DNA of 64,000 nt from Basidiobolus meristosporus CBS 931.73 (Eukaryota; Basidiobolomycota; Basidiobolomycetes; Basidiobolales; Basidiobolaceae). Position numbers and translations under genes: made by a program. Positions within the stretch are counted from its first letter, which is position 1. Each line of letters begins with the position of its first letter. The stretch is taken from contig MCFE01000110.1 of NCBI GenBank assembly GCA_002104905.1, forward strand, positions 104,043-168,042, in the 5' to 3' direction. The notes beneath the pieces are model-generated. The model searched no databases and was not told the origin of the DNA. It saw nothing but the letters and a program-made list of their open reading frames with translations. Positions 48,149 to 57,838 of the stretch are shown piece after piece.

Positions 48149-48811
48149 ATGTCAGCTCTCCGTCTTGGTAACATTGCCCCGGATTTCGAAGCTATGTCCA
48201 CCAAAGGTCCTATATCCTTTCACAAATGGATTGGCGACTCCTGGGCTGTCTTTTTCTCTCATCCCTGCGATTTCACACCGGTATGTACCACTGAGCTTAG
48301 TGAGGTAGCCCGGCTCTCAGGTGAGTTCGAGAGGCGTGGGGTGAAAGCTATCGACTTGGCAGTCAGTGACTTGGAGAGCCACAACAAATGGATCGAAGAC
48401 GTTAACGAGATCGGTAATGTTGACGTTCAGTTCCCCATTATCGCAGATCCAGACCGCAGGATCGCTGGTCTCTACGGTATGTTGGATTCCGAGGAGCATG
48501 ATCCTACTAACGTAGTAGACGGTATCCCGTTTACTGTTCGTAGTGTGTTCGTTATCGATCCGACAAAGAAGATTCGTCTAATAATCACTTACCCCGCCAG
48601 CTGTGGTCGTAACTTCCATGAAATCCTTAGAGTCATAGACTCCCTTCAGCTTAGTGACAGAAAGAAGATCGTTACACCAGCCAATTGGACCCCGGGTAAG
48701 GATGTACTGGCTCATGTCAGCTTGAGTAAGGAGGAGGCAGAGAAAGAGTTCCCGGGCCACAGAGAGGTTAAACCCTATCTACGCTTGGTGTCCCTACCCA
48801 CCGATGCCTGA
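48149..48811 (+). CDS. 1-Cys peroxiredoxin (Prx6 type)
   Basis: Intronless, 220 residues, the usual size of Prx6-class enzymes. The active site reads SHPCDFTPVCTTEL, with peroxidatic Cys46 in the PxxxTxxC motif, and His38. The C-terminal domain typical of 1-Cys peroxiredoxins is complete (VIDSLQLSDRKKIVTPANW...PYLRLVSLP). An extra Cys40 and a Cys in YPASCGRNF are present; no canonical resolving-Cys motif is seen. Reduces peroxides, in the cytosol or mitochondria; no presequence is evident. It is the last ordinary gene before the retroelement-rich chromosome end. Confidence 0.95.
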   Translation: MSALRLGNIAPDFEAMSTKGPISFHKWIGDSWAVFFSHPCDFTPVCTTELSEVARLSGEFERRGVKAIDLAVSDLESHNKWIEDVNEIGNVDVQFPIIADPDRRIAGLYGMLDSEEHDPTNVVDGIPFTVRSVFVIDPTKKIRLIITYPASCGRNFHEILRVIDSLQLSDRKKIVTPANWTPGKDVLAHVSLSKEEAEKEFPGHREVKPYLRLVSLPTDA

Positions 48812-49667
48812 TACAGCCATTCGATTTAGATATGGAAGCACAATAAATAAGTCCAAATACCTGAAATGGTTTGTTCAGACTGCAAGGGCAATCAATATCG
48901 CTCAGAATCGTCACTTCATTGCTACTTTCGTGAATGGTATCCGGCTCGAGGGATATCACCTCCAATGCCGGCTAAATCTTTACACATTGCAGCGACTATA
49001 TATGGGTCACCAAAGCATTTACGCTGGGTGCTCAGATTGCCCAACTAAATATAGCATATGGCGTGTGTTAGAATTTAGATCAAGCGCTGTGGACTTGTAG
49101 CACTGGATACAAGGTGCATAAATATGCTCGTACAGTTGGAGCCGGTTCTTTTAACCATTTTCCCTAGGCATTGCCATACTTATGGCTGCAGTCTATGCTA
49201 TCGTGGTCGATGAACTGTCTTGTAGCAACTGGCTGCCAGCAGCATCGAGCTTCAGGCCTAACAAATGTGATTTAGGGTATTACAATATTTGTCACTCGGA
49301 GCTTTATCGAGTTAAAACGGATTCTTTCTATTTCTCACCAGCATTATATTTGAGTTGGGCAAAATTAACTTGAATCTTATTTCATTTCCATCATATCAAC
49401 TGTAAAATCGGTTTCTATGAAAGATTAGGTGTAGAACCAACTATTATATCATGAACACGGGATTGTTTTATATATCGTCTGGTGTGTAGCCAGTGAAGGC
49501 CTGTGATACAATGCTATTGAAAGCTACCAGATGTCCTGGTTCTATTAATCCAATCTTTCAATTATAATCGAGTCAACGGGTAGATAGCAAGCAATGAATA
49601 GTCCGCAAAGCTAGGGTGTTTGGCTTTCATTCAAGGAGGAGGCAACACCACAATTGCTATATTGATG
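48812..49667. other. Intergenic up to the copia element
   Basis: Downstream flank of the peroxiredoxin gene; nothing recognised until the target site TGATG at 49663-49667. Confidence 0.45.
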
Positions 49668-50000
49668 TGTTGTAAGAGTCTTGGAGATATTGGAAGTGAT
49701 TTGGAGAACAAGTAGATTATGTGTTTTTCACTTAATGATTTATTGAATGTAAAAGTAGTATTTATACTTTTACGTGGTCTTGGCATTGCAAACACGTAGA
49801 ATAGGTTAAGGAAGGTCCCAAGAACATGTGTGCAAAGTTTGGGGCTGTTTGGACAACTTTGAGAATTTTCATGTTCTGGGTAAATATTCTAAGTAAATCC
49901 CAACAAGGAATTTGGTCAGTATTCTCTAGGATTTGAAGGTGATGATCTAAGTGACTAAGTTAGGTGAATATTTAGGTGGAAAATACAAATTTTTACAACA
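49668..50000 (-). repeat. copia 3' LTR
   Basis: Begins TGTTGTAAGAG and ends TTTTACAACA on the + strand; nearly identical to the LTR at 55064-55396. It is the 3' LTR because the element reads leftward. Confidence 0.95.
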
Positions 50001-50011
50001 CTCCCACTCAG

Positions 50012-51320
50012 CTAAATGTTCATACTGACTAGTCCTAATTTTGACCTAAGATATTCAAACTTGTCTCTAGCTAATGGTTTGGTAAATATGTCTGCAATCA
50101 TTTCATCTGTAGGACAGTAAACTAAGCTAACTAAGTTATTCTCTATAGCTTCACATATGAAATGATGTCTAATATCTATGTGCTTGGTTCTAGCATGAAA
50201 AGTTGGATTTCTACCTAATTGTATACATCCTTGATTATCTTGAAATAAAGTAATAGGCGTTTTTTGACATAGGCCTAAATCTGTAAAGAGCTTTCTTAAC
50301 CACATTGCTTCTTTTGTAGCTTCACAGGCTGCCATATACTCTGCCTCTGTAGTAGAAAGTGCTACGGTTGGTTGCTTTCTTGAATTCCATGAAATGGCTC
50401 CTTTACAGTAAAGAAAGGTGTATCCTGTGGTGGATCTTCTGTCTTCTAAATTTCGTCCCCAATCAGCATCAGAGTATCCCACAAGATCCTGTTCTGAATC
50501 CTTATAAGTGTATCTTAAGCAGATATCAGCAGTTCCTTTTAGGTATCTAAAAATCCGCTTAACTGCTGCAATATGATCAGATCCATAATTCTGATTATGT
50601 TGGCTGACAACTCCCACTGAATATGAGATATCTGGACGTGTTCCAAGCATGATATACATCAGACTGCCGACCATAGATTGATAAGGAAAGTCAGGGCTTT
50701 CAGATGGCACCAAGCTCTCTTGATTTGGTTGAGTTTTGACCAAGTTAAGGTTTGTCTCCATTGGGGTAGCTGCCGGTTTACAGTCTTCCATTTTGTACTT
50801 CTTTAGTATATCTTGAATATACTTGGATTGGCTTAGGGTAATAGTCTGGGTACTTCTGTCTATGGAGAACTTAATCCCTAAGTAGTAACTAAGTTCTCCT
50901 AGATTGGACATCTTGAACTCCTTAGATAGGCTGGATTTAGTCTCTTCCAATGTTTCTAGGTTATTGGCGGCTATAATAAGATCATCCACATATAGAGCTA
51001 ATAGAACTGGATTTGCTCTATCTGGCTTATAGTATATACTATAGTCAGCATTACTCCTTTTGAAACTCAAAGATTCCAAATAAGAATCTATCTTGCAATT
51101 CCAGGCTCTTGGTGATTGTTTGAGACCATATAGTGACTTTTTAAGCTTGCAGACCAAATGGGGGTTATCTTGGTCAACAAACCCATCAGGCTGGTCCATA
51201 TACACGTCCTCATCAAGTTCTCCATTCAAAAAATGCAGTTTTTACATCCATTTGATGGATAAAAAACTTATATTTGGCTGCAATAGCCAATATTAATCTG
51301 ATGGAATTAAACTTGGCTAC
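50012..51320 (-). pseudogene. copia RT C-terminal part and RNase H
   Basis: Carries the RT catalytic block YVDDLIIAA, the SNLGELSYYLGIKF region, ALSTTEAEYMAACEATKEAMWL of RNase H, and the terminal YLRSKLGLVSMNI. The long intact frame is 50012-51229. Just upstream, near 51230, a run of T is one base longer than the frame needs (after MDVKTAF), shifting the frame. A solo LTR insertion separates it from the RT N-terminus. Confidence 0.9.
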
Positions 51321-51325
51321 CGGTG

Positions 51326-52394
51326 TGGTGGTGTATAGGTCCAAGGGAGAGATACATCCAACACTTCTCAAGTGTTTTGTGTGTGGGGTGTTCACTGGGT
51401 GCGATAACCTCTGGCAAAAGCTTGCTAGGAATACTTGGGTTCTGTCTCTAATCTAATGTGAAGGGGAATAAAGCCACAAGCTTGTCAAGGGAAAACTATT
51501 GAGCTACAATCCCCAACTTAGTTGGCGTCTTAACAAAAGTATGTGCTGGGTTCAGCGTCCTTTGAGATGACAATGTACTAAAGCTTCCAAAGTCAAAACA
51601 ACTGTAAACTCCACCAGCCGGGACTTGATAAGAATGCAGCTTTGGTCAATAGTTACAAAGACAGAAAAGTATCTTTGCCTGTACAAGAACAAACTTGGGA
51701 AAGAATCAAATATAATAAAAGATACCTACTCTGAGTATTCCTCACAAGTAGTGCCTCCAAGGTCAGTTGGCTGTCAGCGCGGTTTCCTGGGAGTGTCCTG
51801 TGGTCTAGGGTTGGAAGTTCAGGTAGCAGCAGGTAGCAGTGATCACACTAATCAACAAGTCGGTATATTGATAAAAGGGATGATGATTTATTGTTGAGGG
51901 ATAGCCTCCCTTATATACTTTTCTCACTGGCTAAGTGATTACTAATCAAGGTGTTCCAGAAGGTTCCGGAGATCAATAGAAATCTTAATGACATCAGAAT
52001 GACCTAAGAATGTTCTAAGTAGGTGCCGGAAGGTTCTAAGAGGCACAGCACATCCAACCAATCAGGAATCAGTATTCTGAAACCTGTGTAACATGGGGAT
52101 ACCATATATGGTATGGAAATGGTAGGGATGGTGACACGGGCTGATCATGTGTCACGGGTACTGGCGCGGGTACTTGCCTAATATAGAAGTACTTATAGCT
52201 AGTAATCTTACATAAAGTGAGGGGTAACTTATGCAATAAGGTAAGCAGGTGTGATAGTCAACCGGCTTATGGGATAGTACTGATTGGGTAAGACAAATGG
52301 GATAAAACTAAAATAAGTGTAGTAGAGATATAGGGAAGTAGAAAATAAGGGAATGAGCACATCTGTCAGTGGGTGTCACTGTCACCCCACTACA
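51326..52394 (-). mobile_element. Nested solo LTR of a different retrotransposon
   Basis: A 1069-bp insert in the copia RT, flanked by direct CCGGTG (51320-51325 and 52395-52400; ACCGGTG if one more base is counted). On the minus strand it starts TGTAGTGGGGTGACAG and ends CACCACCA, thus TG...CA. It contains a TATATAAG box near 51911-51917 followed by AATAAA near 51888-51893, the expected LTR promoter and polyadenylation layout. It has no coding capacity and is unrelated to the 333-bp copia LTR. Confidence 0.75.
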
Positions 52395-52400
52395 CCGGTG

Positions 52401-53889
52401 CAAAGGTCTCAGTATAGTCAAGTCCTTTTGTTTGAGAGTATCCTTTGGCTACAAGTCTTGCTTTGTATCTTTCAATTGTACCATCAGCCTTGTATTTTGT
52501 CTTGAAGACCCATCTGCATCCAATGATTTTCGGTTGATTGGTAATTTGACTAAGTCCCAAGTTTGATTTTCCATCAGGGCCTGATATTCCTCAGTCATTG
52601 CAGATCTCCAAAACTTTGTCTGAGGGCTATTTAGGGCCTCTTTTACAGTCTGGGGTTCATCAACATGGACTGAATAGGCATAGGCTAAGTTTGTACCCTC
52701 ATTGATATAGTAATTTGGGCTATTTCTTGTCCAATTGGATCTCCGGGCATTTGATACTGGAATGATCACTTCTGGGATATTCCTGGGCACTGATTCTGGC
52801 TGAACCACGGTTGTAGAGTCCTCTGGAGTGAAAAAATTTTCATTGTTTTGCTCTGATTCAATCCTGACAATTGGTGGACTTGAGATCAAATTTTCGTCAT
52901 CATCTGATGTCATTTTTTGTGAACATTTTGAATTTTCATCAAACAACTCATCCCTGGACTTGATCAGCTTCTTTGCTTTGGTATTGTAGAGTCTATATGC
53001 CTTACTCTCATTGCAGTAGCCCAAAAATATGCATTTTACACTTTTTGGCTCAAATTTTGACTGATTTCCGGCCAGTTTTTTGGCATATGCTGTACACCCA
53101 AATATTCTTAGATGTTCTGCACTTGGTCTGCATCCATACCATGCTTCAAATGGAGTAGAATCACAAAGTATTCTGTTATAACTCCTTATTTTTAAGATAT
53201 ACAGCAGTGGCAACAGATTCTGCCCAAAAATCATAGGATAATTTTTGATCATGGATCATAGATCTTGCCATATCAATTATTGATCTGTTAGCTTGTTCTG
53301 CTACTCCATTTTGCTGTGGGGAGTATGGTACAGTAGTCTCTTGCTTTATCCCATGAATTTTGCAGAAGTGGATGAAGAGTTTTGAGGTATATTCTCCACC
53401 ATTGTCAGAGCGTATTTTCTTGATTTTTTCACCAGTTTCTCTCTCCACCATGGCTTTAAACTCCCTGAGCTTAGACAGAGCTTCTTCCTTTCTCTCCATG
53501 AAGTAGACCCATGTGTATCTTGTATAATCATCAATAAAAGTGATTAAATACTTCATCCCGCCTAAGGATAAATTTTGCATAGGTCCACACAGATCTGAGT
53601 GAATTAGATCTAACTTTTTCTTAGTTTTGATTAACCCAGAGCTCTTGAACGGTTGTCTGGCTTGTTTCCCATATATGCAGGCTTCACAGTGCTCCAAAAT
53701 AGCTGGGGGATCAATTTTCACTCCAGAAATTAGCTGATCTTTGATCATTTTACGCAAATAATCAAAATTGATGTGTCCAAATCTCCTGTGCCAAAGCATT
53801 GGTGTTTCTTCATTTAAGTTACTTATATTGGCTTCCAGATATGATGGAATATAAGTCAACTTGTATAGGTTCTGATCTCTGATGCCCAA
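52401..53889 (-). pseudogene. copia integrase and RT N-terminal part
   Basis: Frame 53176-53889 carries the integrase HHCC zinc region (LWHRRFGHINFDYLRK...CEACIYGK) and DDE core (LIHSDLCGPM, NGGEYTSK). Frame 52449-53252 continues with the integrase C-terminus, a linker and the start of RT. The frames are displaced by one base in an A-rich run near 53200, and a second one-base loss lies in an A run near 52540. [11 protein letters not shown] just precedes the nested LTR. Confidence 0.88.
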
Positions 53890-54042
53890 AGCAATATGAG
53901 CACCAGTTTGATCAGTGATCCTGCATCCAGAATTGTCAAAACTGAAACTGAGTCCTTCTGCTGTGGCCTTGCTTACAGAGAGTAGGTTCTTGGCTATTTC
54001 TGGTACATAGAGTACTTCTTTAAAGGTCAGTGTATGGCTTCC

Positions 54043-55059
54043 TTAACTGCTTCTAAGGATTACTTGGATAGTTCCTTCTCCCACTGCATCAAGTGTTCTA
54101 TCGTCACCCATGAAAACCTTCTTAATTGGAATTTCTTGATATTGGGTAAAAAGTTCTTTTTGGTGTGTAAAGTGTTGAGAAGCTCCAGAGTCAATATACC
54201 ACGTCTGAGAATCCTTGTTTGTGGTCATATTTAGTGCAGATATGAATAGTCTATCTTCAGTTGTTGCAGCATTTCCATATTCAGGCTTCTTTTGCTGATA
54301 ATCTTTCTGTTTGAAACACCGGTCTGATGTGTGTCCTTTCCTTTTGCAGTAGTTACAAAACAGGTTGCTGTTGCCTTTGTAGGGTCTTGGGTACCTCCTT
54401 TGTTGGTTATCATTGCTTATTAAAGCATTTTCTTCTTCCTTCTTATTGGCGCTTGATTTTCTTAATTCTTCATCCAGGAGCCTTCCATATACGTAATTTA
54501 AGGTCAAATCTTCAGTTCTGGACTCTAGGGCTGATACAAGGCCCTGAAACTCGTCTGTCAGGCTATTCAGGATGGTAACTATCACATCCTCATCAGTAGT
54601 TGGTACGCCCACAGATTCCATCTCATCTACCAGCAGGGTAATTCTGTTAATTAGATTTTTCAGTTCTTCTCCTGGCAGCATCTTTGTAGTAAAGAATTTT
54701 TGTCTCAGATACATTTTCTTGGCAGCTGAACATGACTGGTAGGTGTCTTCTAATGCCTTCCAGGCATTCTTTGCCGTTTTTGCTCTTGAGCATTGAATTA
54801 GCAATTTGTCCTTGACATTAAGGCAAATGCAGTTAAAGGCACTTTGTTCTTTCTTCTGGTACTTTAAAGCTTCCTCTCCCACGTTTTTAGGAGGGCATTC
54901 TTCTCCCATGACAATATCCCAAAGGCCTCTTTCTTGCAGCAGCATCTTCATCTTCACCTTCCACACTTGGTAGTTAGATCCATCCAACTTTTCAGCAGAG
55001 GGAAAAATTCCAGTAATAGCAGTAGTAGACATTGCAGAGAGTGACAGCTTGGGGCTCAT
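54043..55059 (-). CDS. copia Gag and protease N-terminal part
   Basis: From an ATG at 55059, four bases inside the 5' LTR boundary, the frame encodes the UBN2/copia Gag (DGSNYQVWKVKMKMLL, TAKNAWKALEDTYQS), a CCHC zinc knuckle CNYCKRKGHTSDRCF, and the protease motif WYIDSGASQHFTH. It ends at an in-frame TAA after VILRSS, beyond which homologous coding resumes (GSHTLTFKEVLYVP). The stop therefore lies inside the protease region and is probably a mutation. Confidence 0.88.
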   Translation of the reverse strand: MSPKLSLSAMSTTAITGIFPSAEKLDGSNYQVWKVKMKMLLQERGLWDIVMGEECPPKNVGEEALKYQKKEQSAFNCICLNVKDKLLIQCSRAKTAKNAWKALEDTYQSCSAAKKMYLRQKFFTTKMLPGEELKNLINRITLLVDEMESVGVPTTDEDVIVTILNSLTDEFQGLVSALESRTEDLTLNYVYGRLLDEELRKSSANKKEEENALISNDNQQRRYPRPYKGNSNLFCNYCKRKGHTSDRCFKQKDYQQKKPEYGNAATTEDRLFISALNMTTNKDSQTWYIDSGASQHFTHQKELFTQYQEIPIKKVFMGDDRTLDAVGEGTIQVILRSS

Positions 55060-55063
55060 AACC
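55045..55063 (-). promoter_or_regulatory. copia primer-binding site (half initiator tRNA-Met type)
   Basis: Directly downstream of the 5' LTR the minus strand reads GGTTATGAGCCCC. Its complement, GGGGCTCATAACC, matches the anticodon stem-loop (loop CTCATAA, anticodon CAT) of initiator tRNA-Met rather than a tRNA 3' end. Drosophila copia and relatives prime from such a cleaved half tRNA. Confidence 0.7.
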
Positions 55064-55396
55064 TGTTGTAAGAGTCTTGGAGATATTGGAAGTGATTTGG
55101 AGAACAAGTAGATTATGTGTTTTTCACTTAATGATTTATTGAATGTAAAAGTAGTATTTATACTTTTACGTGGTCTTGGCATTACAAACACGTAGAATAG
55201 GTTAAGGAAGGTCCCAAGAACATGTGTGCAAAGTTTGGGGCTGTTTGGACAACTTTGAGAATTTTCATGTTCTGGGTAAATATTCTAAGTAAATCCCAAC
55301 AAGGAATTTGGTCAGTATTCTCTAGGATTTTAAGGTGATGATCTAAGTGACTAATTTAGGTGAATATTTAGGTGGAAAATACAAATTTTTACAACA
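55064..55396 (-). repeat. copia 5' LTR
   Basis: 333 bp, TGTTG...CAACA. Differs from the 3' LTR by a few substitutions (for example CATTACAAAC against CATTGCAAAC), indicating a recent insertion. Confidence 0.95.
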
Positions 55397-55552
55397 TGAT
55401 GAACCCGAATCATCCAATCAAGAGATGAGGTGTTCTGATTGTTTTAAGGATCCATATCAGTTCAATTACACTTGATCAAATCATATTTGTATTGGATAGG
55501 CTTTAACAGATTAGTTCATGATTCATGCCATGCTCAAATGTGTAGTAAATAA

Positions 55553-55986
55553 TGTTGCAATATTCTGAGGAGTATTGGAAGTGATGTGGAGAACTAGAGG
55601 ATTCACATGTGATTCACATGTAGATTGATTGATCAAAAGTATGGCATTTGTACTCTTGCTAAAGTAGGGCAAGCAAGTGCACAAAGTTTGCTGAGGATGG
55701 GCCCAAGAATATGTGTACAAAGTCTGGGGTCTTTTGGGCAACTTTGAGAACTGTCATAATCTCAGTACTAGAAAAATTTGGTAAGAATATTCTGAGTAAA
55801 TCTCAACAAGGAATTTGGTCAGTATTCCCCAGGATTTGAATGTGATGATCTAAGTGACCAAGCTAGGTGAATATGTACCTGGAATTCCAAATTTTTACAA
55901 CACACCCACTCAACTAAATGTTCATACTGACTAGTCCTAATTTTGACCTAAGATATTCAAGCTTGTCTTTAGCTAGTGGTTTGGGT
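55553..55986 (-). mobile_element. Diverged copia remnant: LTR plus 3' coding end
   Basis: An approximately 350-bp LTR (55553-55902, TGTTGCAA...TTACAACA) clearly related to, but divergent from, the young LTRs is followed by about 80 bp matching the C-terminal RNase H coding end of copia (KLGLVSMNI on the minus strand). Homology stops at GGTTTGG near 55985, where telomere-like GGGTTAGGGGG originally began, before a younger LTR inserted at that junction. Confidence 0.8.
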
Positions 55987-56318
55987 TGTTGTAGGAGTCT
56001 TGGAGATATTGGAAGTGATTGGGAGGACAAGTAGATTATGTGGTTTTCACTTAATGATTTATTGAATTTAAAAGTAGTATTTATACTTTTACATGGTCTT
56101 AGCATACCTAACATGTAAAATAGATTCAGGAAGGTCCCAAGAGCATGTGTGCAAAGTTTGGGGCTGTTTGGACAACTTTGAGAATTTTCATGTTCTGGGT
56201 AAATATTCTAAGTAAATCCCAACAAGGAATTTGGTCAGTATTCTCTAGGATTTGAAGGTAATGATCTAAGTGACTAAGTTAGGTGAATATTTAGGTGGAA
56301 TTACAAATTTTTACAACA
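55987..56318 (-). mobile_element. Solo copia LTR with TSD TGGGT
   Basis: 332 bp, TGTTGTAGGAG...TTTTACAACA, close to the intact element's LTRs. Flanked by TGGGT at 55982-55986 and 56319-56323, a perfect 5-bp duplication, so it is a solo LTR from recombination after insertion. The target was a telomere-like TGGGTTAGGGGG junction. Confidence 0.9.
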
Positions 56319-56337
56319 TGGGTTAGGGGGTAGACAG

Positions 56338-56351
56338 TCACCAACAGGTGA
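56338..56351 (-). other. LINE 3'-terminal hairpin (copy 1)
   Basis: Minus strand TCACC-TGTT-GGTGA, followed by a short spacer and the CCCCCTAA tail. Equivalent hairpins lie at 57510-57523 (copy 2, same loop) and 57669-57682 (copy 3, loop ACTT). Stem kept, loop changed: a likely RT recognition element. Confidence 0.6.
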
Positions 56352-56911
56352 AATCTTTGTTTTGGTTGAAACAATGAAGCCAGTGTTACTGTTGTAGCTT
56401 TGATACAAGATTGTGTAGGTGAGGGGAATTTGTAGGTAAGCTAATAAGAAGTGATGATAGTTCTTCAGTGCTCAAGACACTGTTCAGTGGGAAGGGGGGT
56501 AGCAAGAGGGGTAAGAATGAATTGTGAACAACATTAATGCAGGGAATATGATAGGGATTGATATTCATCATAAAGGGAGTGTGCTTCTTCAGATACTGCT
56601 GCCATAGATGTGTCAAGTACTTCAGGTAGGCCAGCTTGGGTATTTCTGACTGCAGACTAATGTGCAAACTTCTTGACTTCAGGATCTTTAAGTATAGTTC
56701 TCCAGCAGGAGCTAGCTGTAGTGTGGTGTGCTCTCTTTCAGGCCTTGATCAGTGGGTTGTTGCAGTATTGAAGTCTGAGATATAATCTGGTCCTAAGATA
56801 GAGAAGTCTGATCATATATGGCATAAACACAAAAGCACCAAGAATTGCATGTCTGTAGAGGTATTCAGGCAGATGAGGCACCAAGAAGGTAGTACACCAG
56901 ACTGCAAACTT

Positions 56912-57243
56912 TGTTATAAAAACTTGTATTTCCACCTAAATACTCACATAACTTAGTCACTTAGATCATTACCTTCATATCCTAGAGAATACTGACCAAA
57001 TTCCTTGTTGGGATTTACTTAGAATATTTACCCAGAACATGAAAATTCTCAAAGTTGTCCAAACAGTCCCAAACTTTGCACACATGCTCTTGGGACCTTC
57101 CTGAGTCTATTCTACATGTTTGTTATGCCAAGACCATGTAAAAGTATAAATACTACTTTTACATTCAATAAATCATTAAGTGAAAACCACATAATCTACT
57201 TGTTCTCCCAATCACTTCCAATATCTCCAAGACTCTTACAACA
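56912..57243 (+). mobile_element. Solo copia LTR in opposite orientation, TSD AACTT
   Basis: 332 bp, TGTTATAAAAAC...CTTACAACA, the reverse complement of the other copia LTRs. Perfect 5-bp duplication AACTT at 56907-56911 and 57244-57248. It is inserted in the RT coding part of LINE copy 1, so it is younger than that copy. Confidence 0.92.
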
Positions 57244-57490
57244 AACTTGTCAAGCTTAGTGCAGTCTCTAGAAGTAAGAGAGTGAAGTGGTAAGCCAAAT
57301 TCCAGTGTAGGGAAGACAAACTGCTTGAGTAGAAGGAGGCAGCTGGGAGCTGAAGTTGTAGGAGGAGTAACAGCCAGTAGCTTGTGGAGTGCCTGTCTTG
57401 CCAGGATAATTCTCTTCTTCAGGTGTGATCCAGAGTTAGGGTGTAGGTGTTATAGTAAGGGCTAGGAAAAGGTTAGAAGAGCAGGGGGTC

Positions 57491-57652
57491 AGGGTTAGGG
57501 GGGAGACAGTCACCAACAGGTGAAATCTTTATTTCAGTTGAAACAAAGAAGCCAGCGCTACTGTTGTAGCTTTGATACAAGAGTGTGTAGCTGAGGGGAA
57601 TTTGTAGGTAAGTTAATAAGAAGTGATGATAGTTCTTCAGTGCTCAAGACAC
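57491..57652 (-). mobile_element. Severely truncated LINE 3' end, copy 2
   Basis: Begins AGGGTTAGGGGGG (57491-57503), then a hairpin (57510-57523) and about 130 bp aligning closely with the 3' end of copy 1 up to GCTCAAGACAC. It then stops abruptly at the next TTAGGGGGG. Confidence 0.85.
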
Positions 57653-57811
57653 TTAGGGGGGAGGAAAGTCACCAAGTGGTGAAATCTTTATTTACTTATG
57701 ACAAGTATCTAAAGAAGCCAAGTTAATCTGAAGTTATTCCTAGAAAGCTAGGTCTGAGAGTTGAGAAGCTGAGTGGTACTATAATTCCTAGTTAGCTAGG
57801 TCTGAGAGAGG
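57653..57811 (-). mobile_element. Severely truncated LINE 3' end, copy 3 (second subfamily)
   Basis: TTAGGGGGG (57653-57661) followed by GAGGAAAGTCACCAAGTGGTGAAATC: the same terminal hairpin design with a different loop and different upstream sequence, including an internal direct repeat (CTAGGTCTGAGAG twice). Ends at the next TTAGGGGGG. Confidence 0.75.
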
Positions 57812-57838
57812 TTAGGGGGGAAGGGGAGGAAAGTCACC
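57812..57838 (-). mobile_element. Minimal LINE 3' end, copy 4
   Basis: TTAGGGGGG (57812-57820) plus AAGGGGAGGAAAGTCACC, the first bases of a subfamily-2 3' end (half the hairpin), cut off after 18 bp by the next TTAGGGGG tract. Confidence 0.55.

Larger units (their letters stand above)
49668..55396 (-). mobile_element. Ty1/copia LTR retrotransposon, nearly complete, interrupted
   Basis: Two 333-bp LTRs (49668-50000 and 55064-55396), both beginning TGTTG and ending CAACA, differ at only a few sites. They bound internal sequence encoding Gag, protease, integrase, RT and RNase H in copia order on the minus strand. A perfect 5-bp target duplication TGATG flanks it (49663-49667, 55397-55401). A 1069-bp solo LTR of another element sits inside RT (51326-52394). 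A primer-binding site and a polypurine tract (minus-strand GAGTGGGAG at 50001-50009) are visible. One in-frame stop and three single-base homopolymer length changes break the polyprotein, so the copy is probably dead unless these are sequencing errors. Confidence 0.95.
56323..57490 (-). mobile_element. 5'-truncated telomeric LINE, copy 1
   Basis: On the + strand it starts with TTAGGGGG (56323-56330) then the 3' hairpin (56338-56351). Minus-strand coding matches the C-terminal RT of the full LINE at 58178-62029: ARQALHKLLAVTPP, LLLLKQFVFPTLEFGL and TKLDKF near 57250-57420, then YRHAILGAF and LLYLRTRLYLRLQ (56738-56900), and a C-terminal domain at 56386-56667 (YLTHLWQQYLKKHTPF). A solo LTR splits it at 56912-57243. 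It is truncated inside RT near 57430-57490, where the next TTAGGG tract begins. Confidence 0.85.

Noticed and set aside
51213-51395. 60-codon frame spanning the copia/nested-LTR border
   Set aside because: It is a chimera of RT coding and LTR sequence, not a separate gene.
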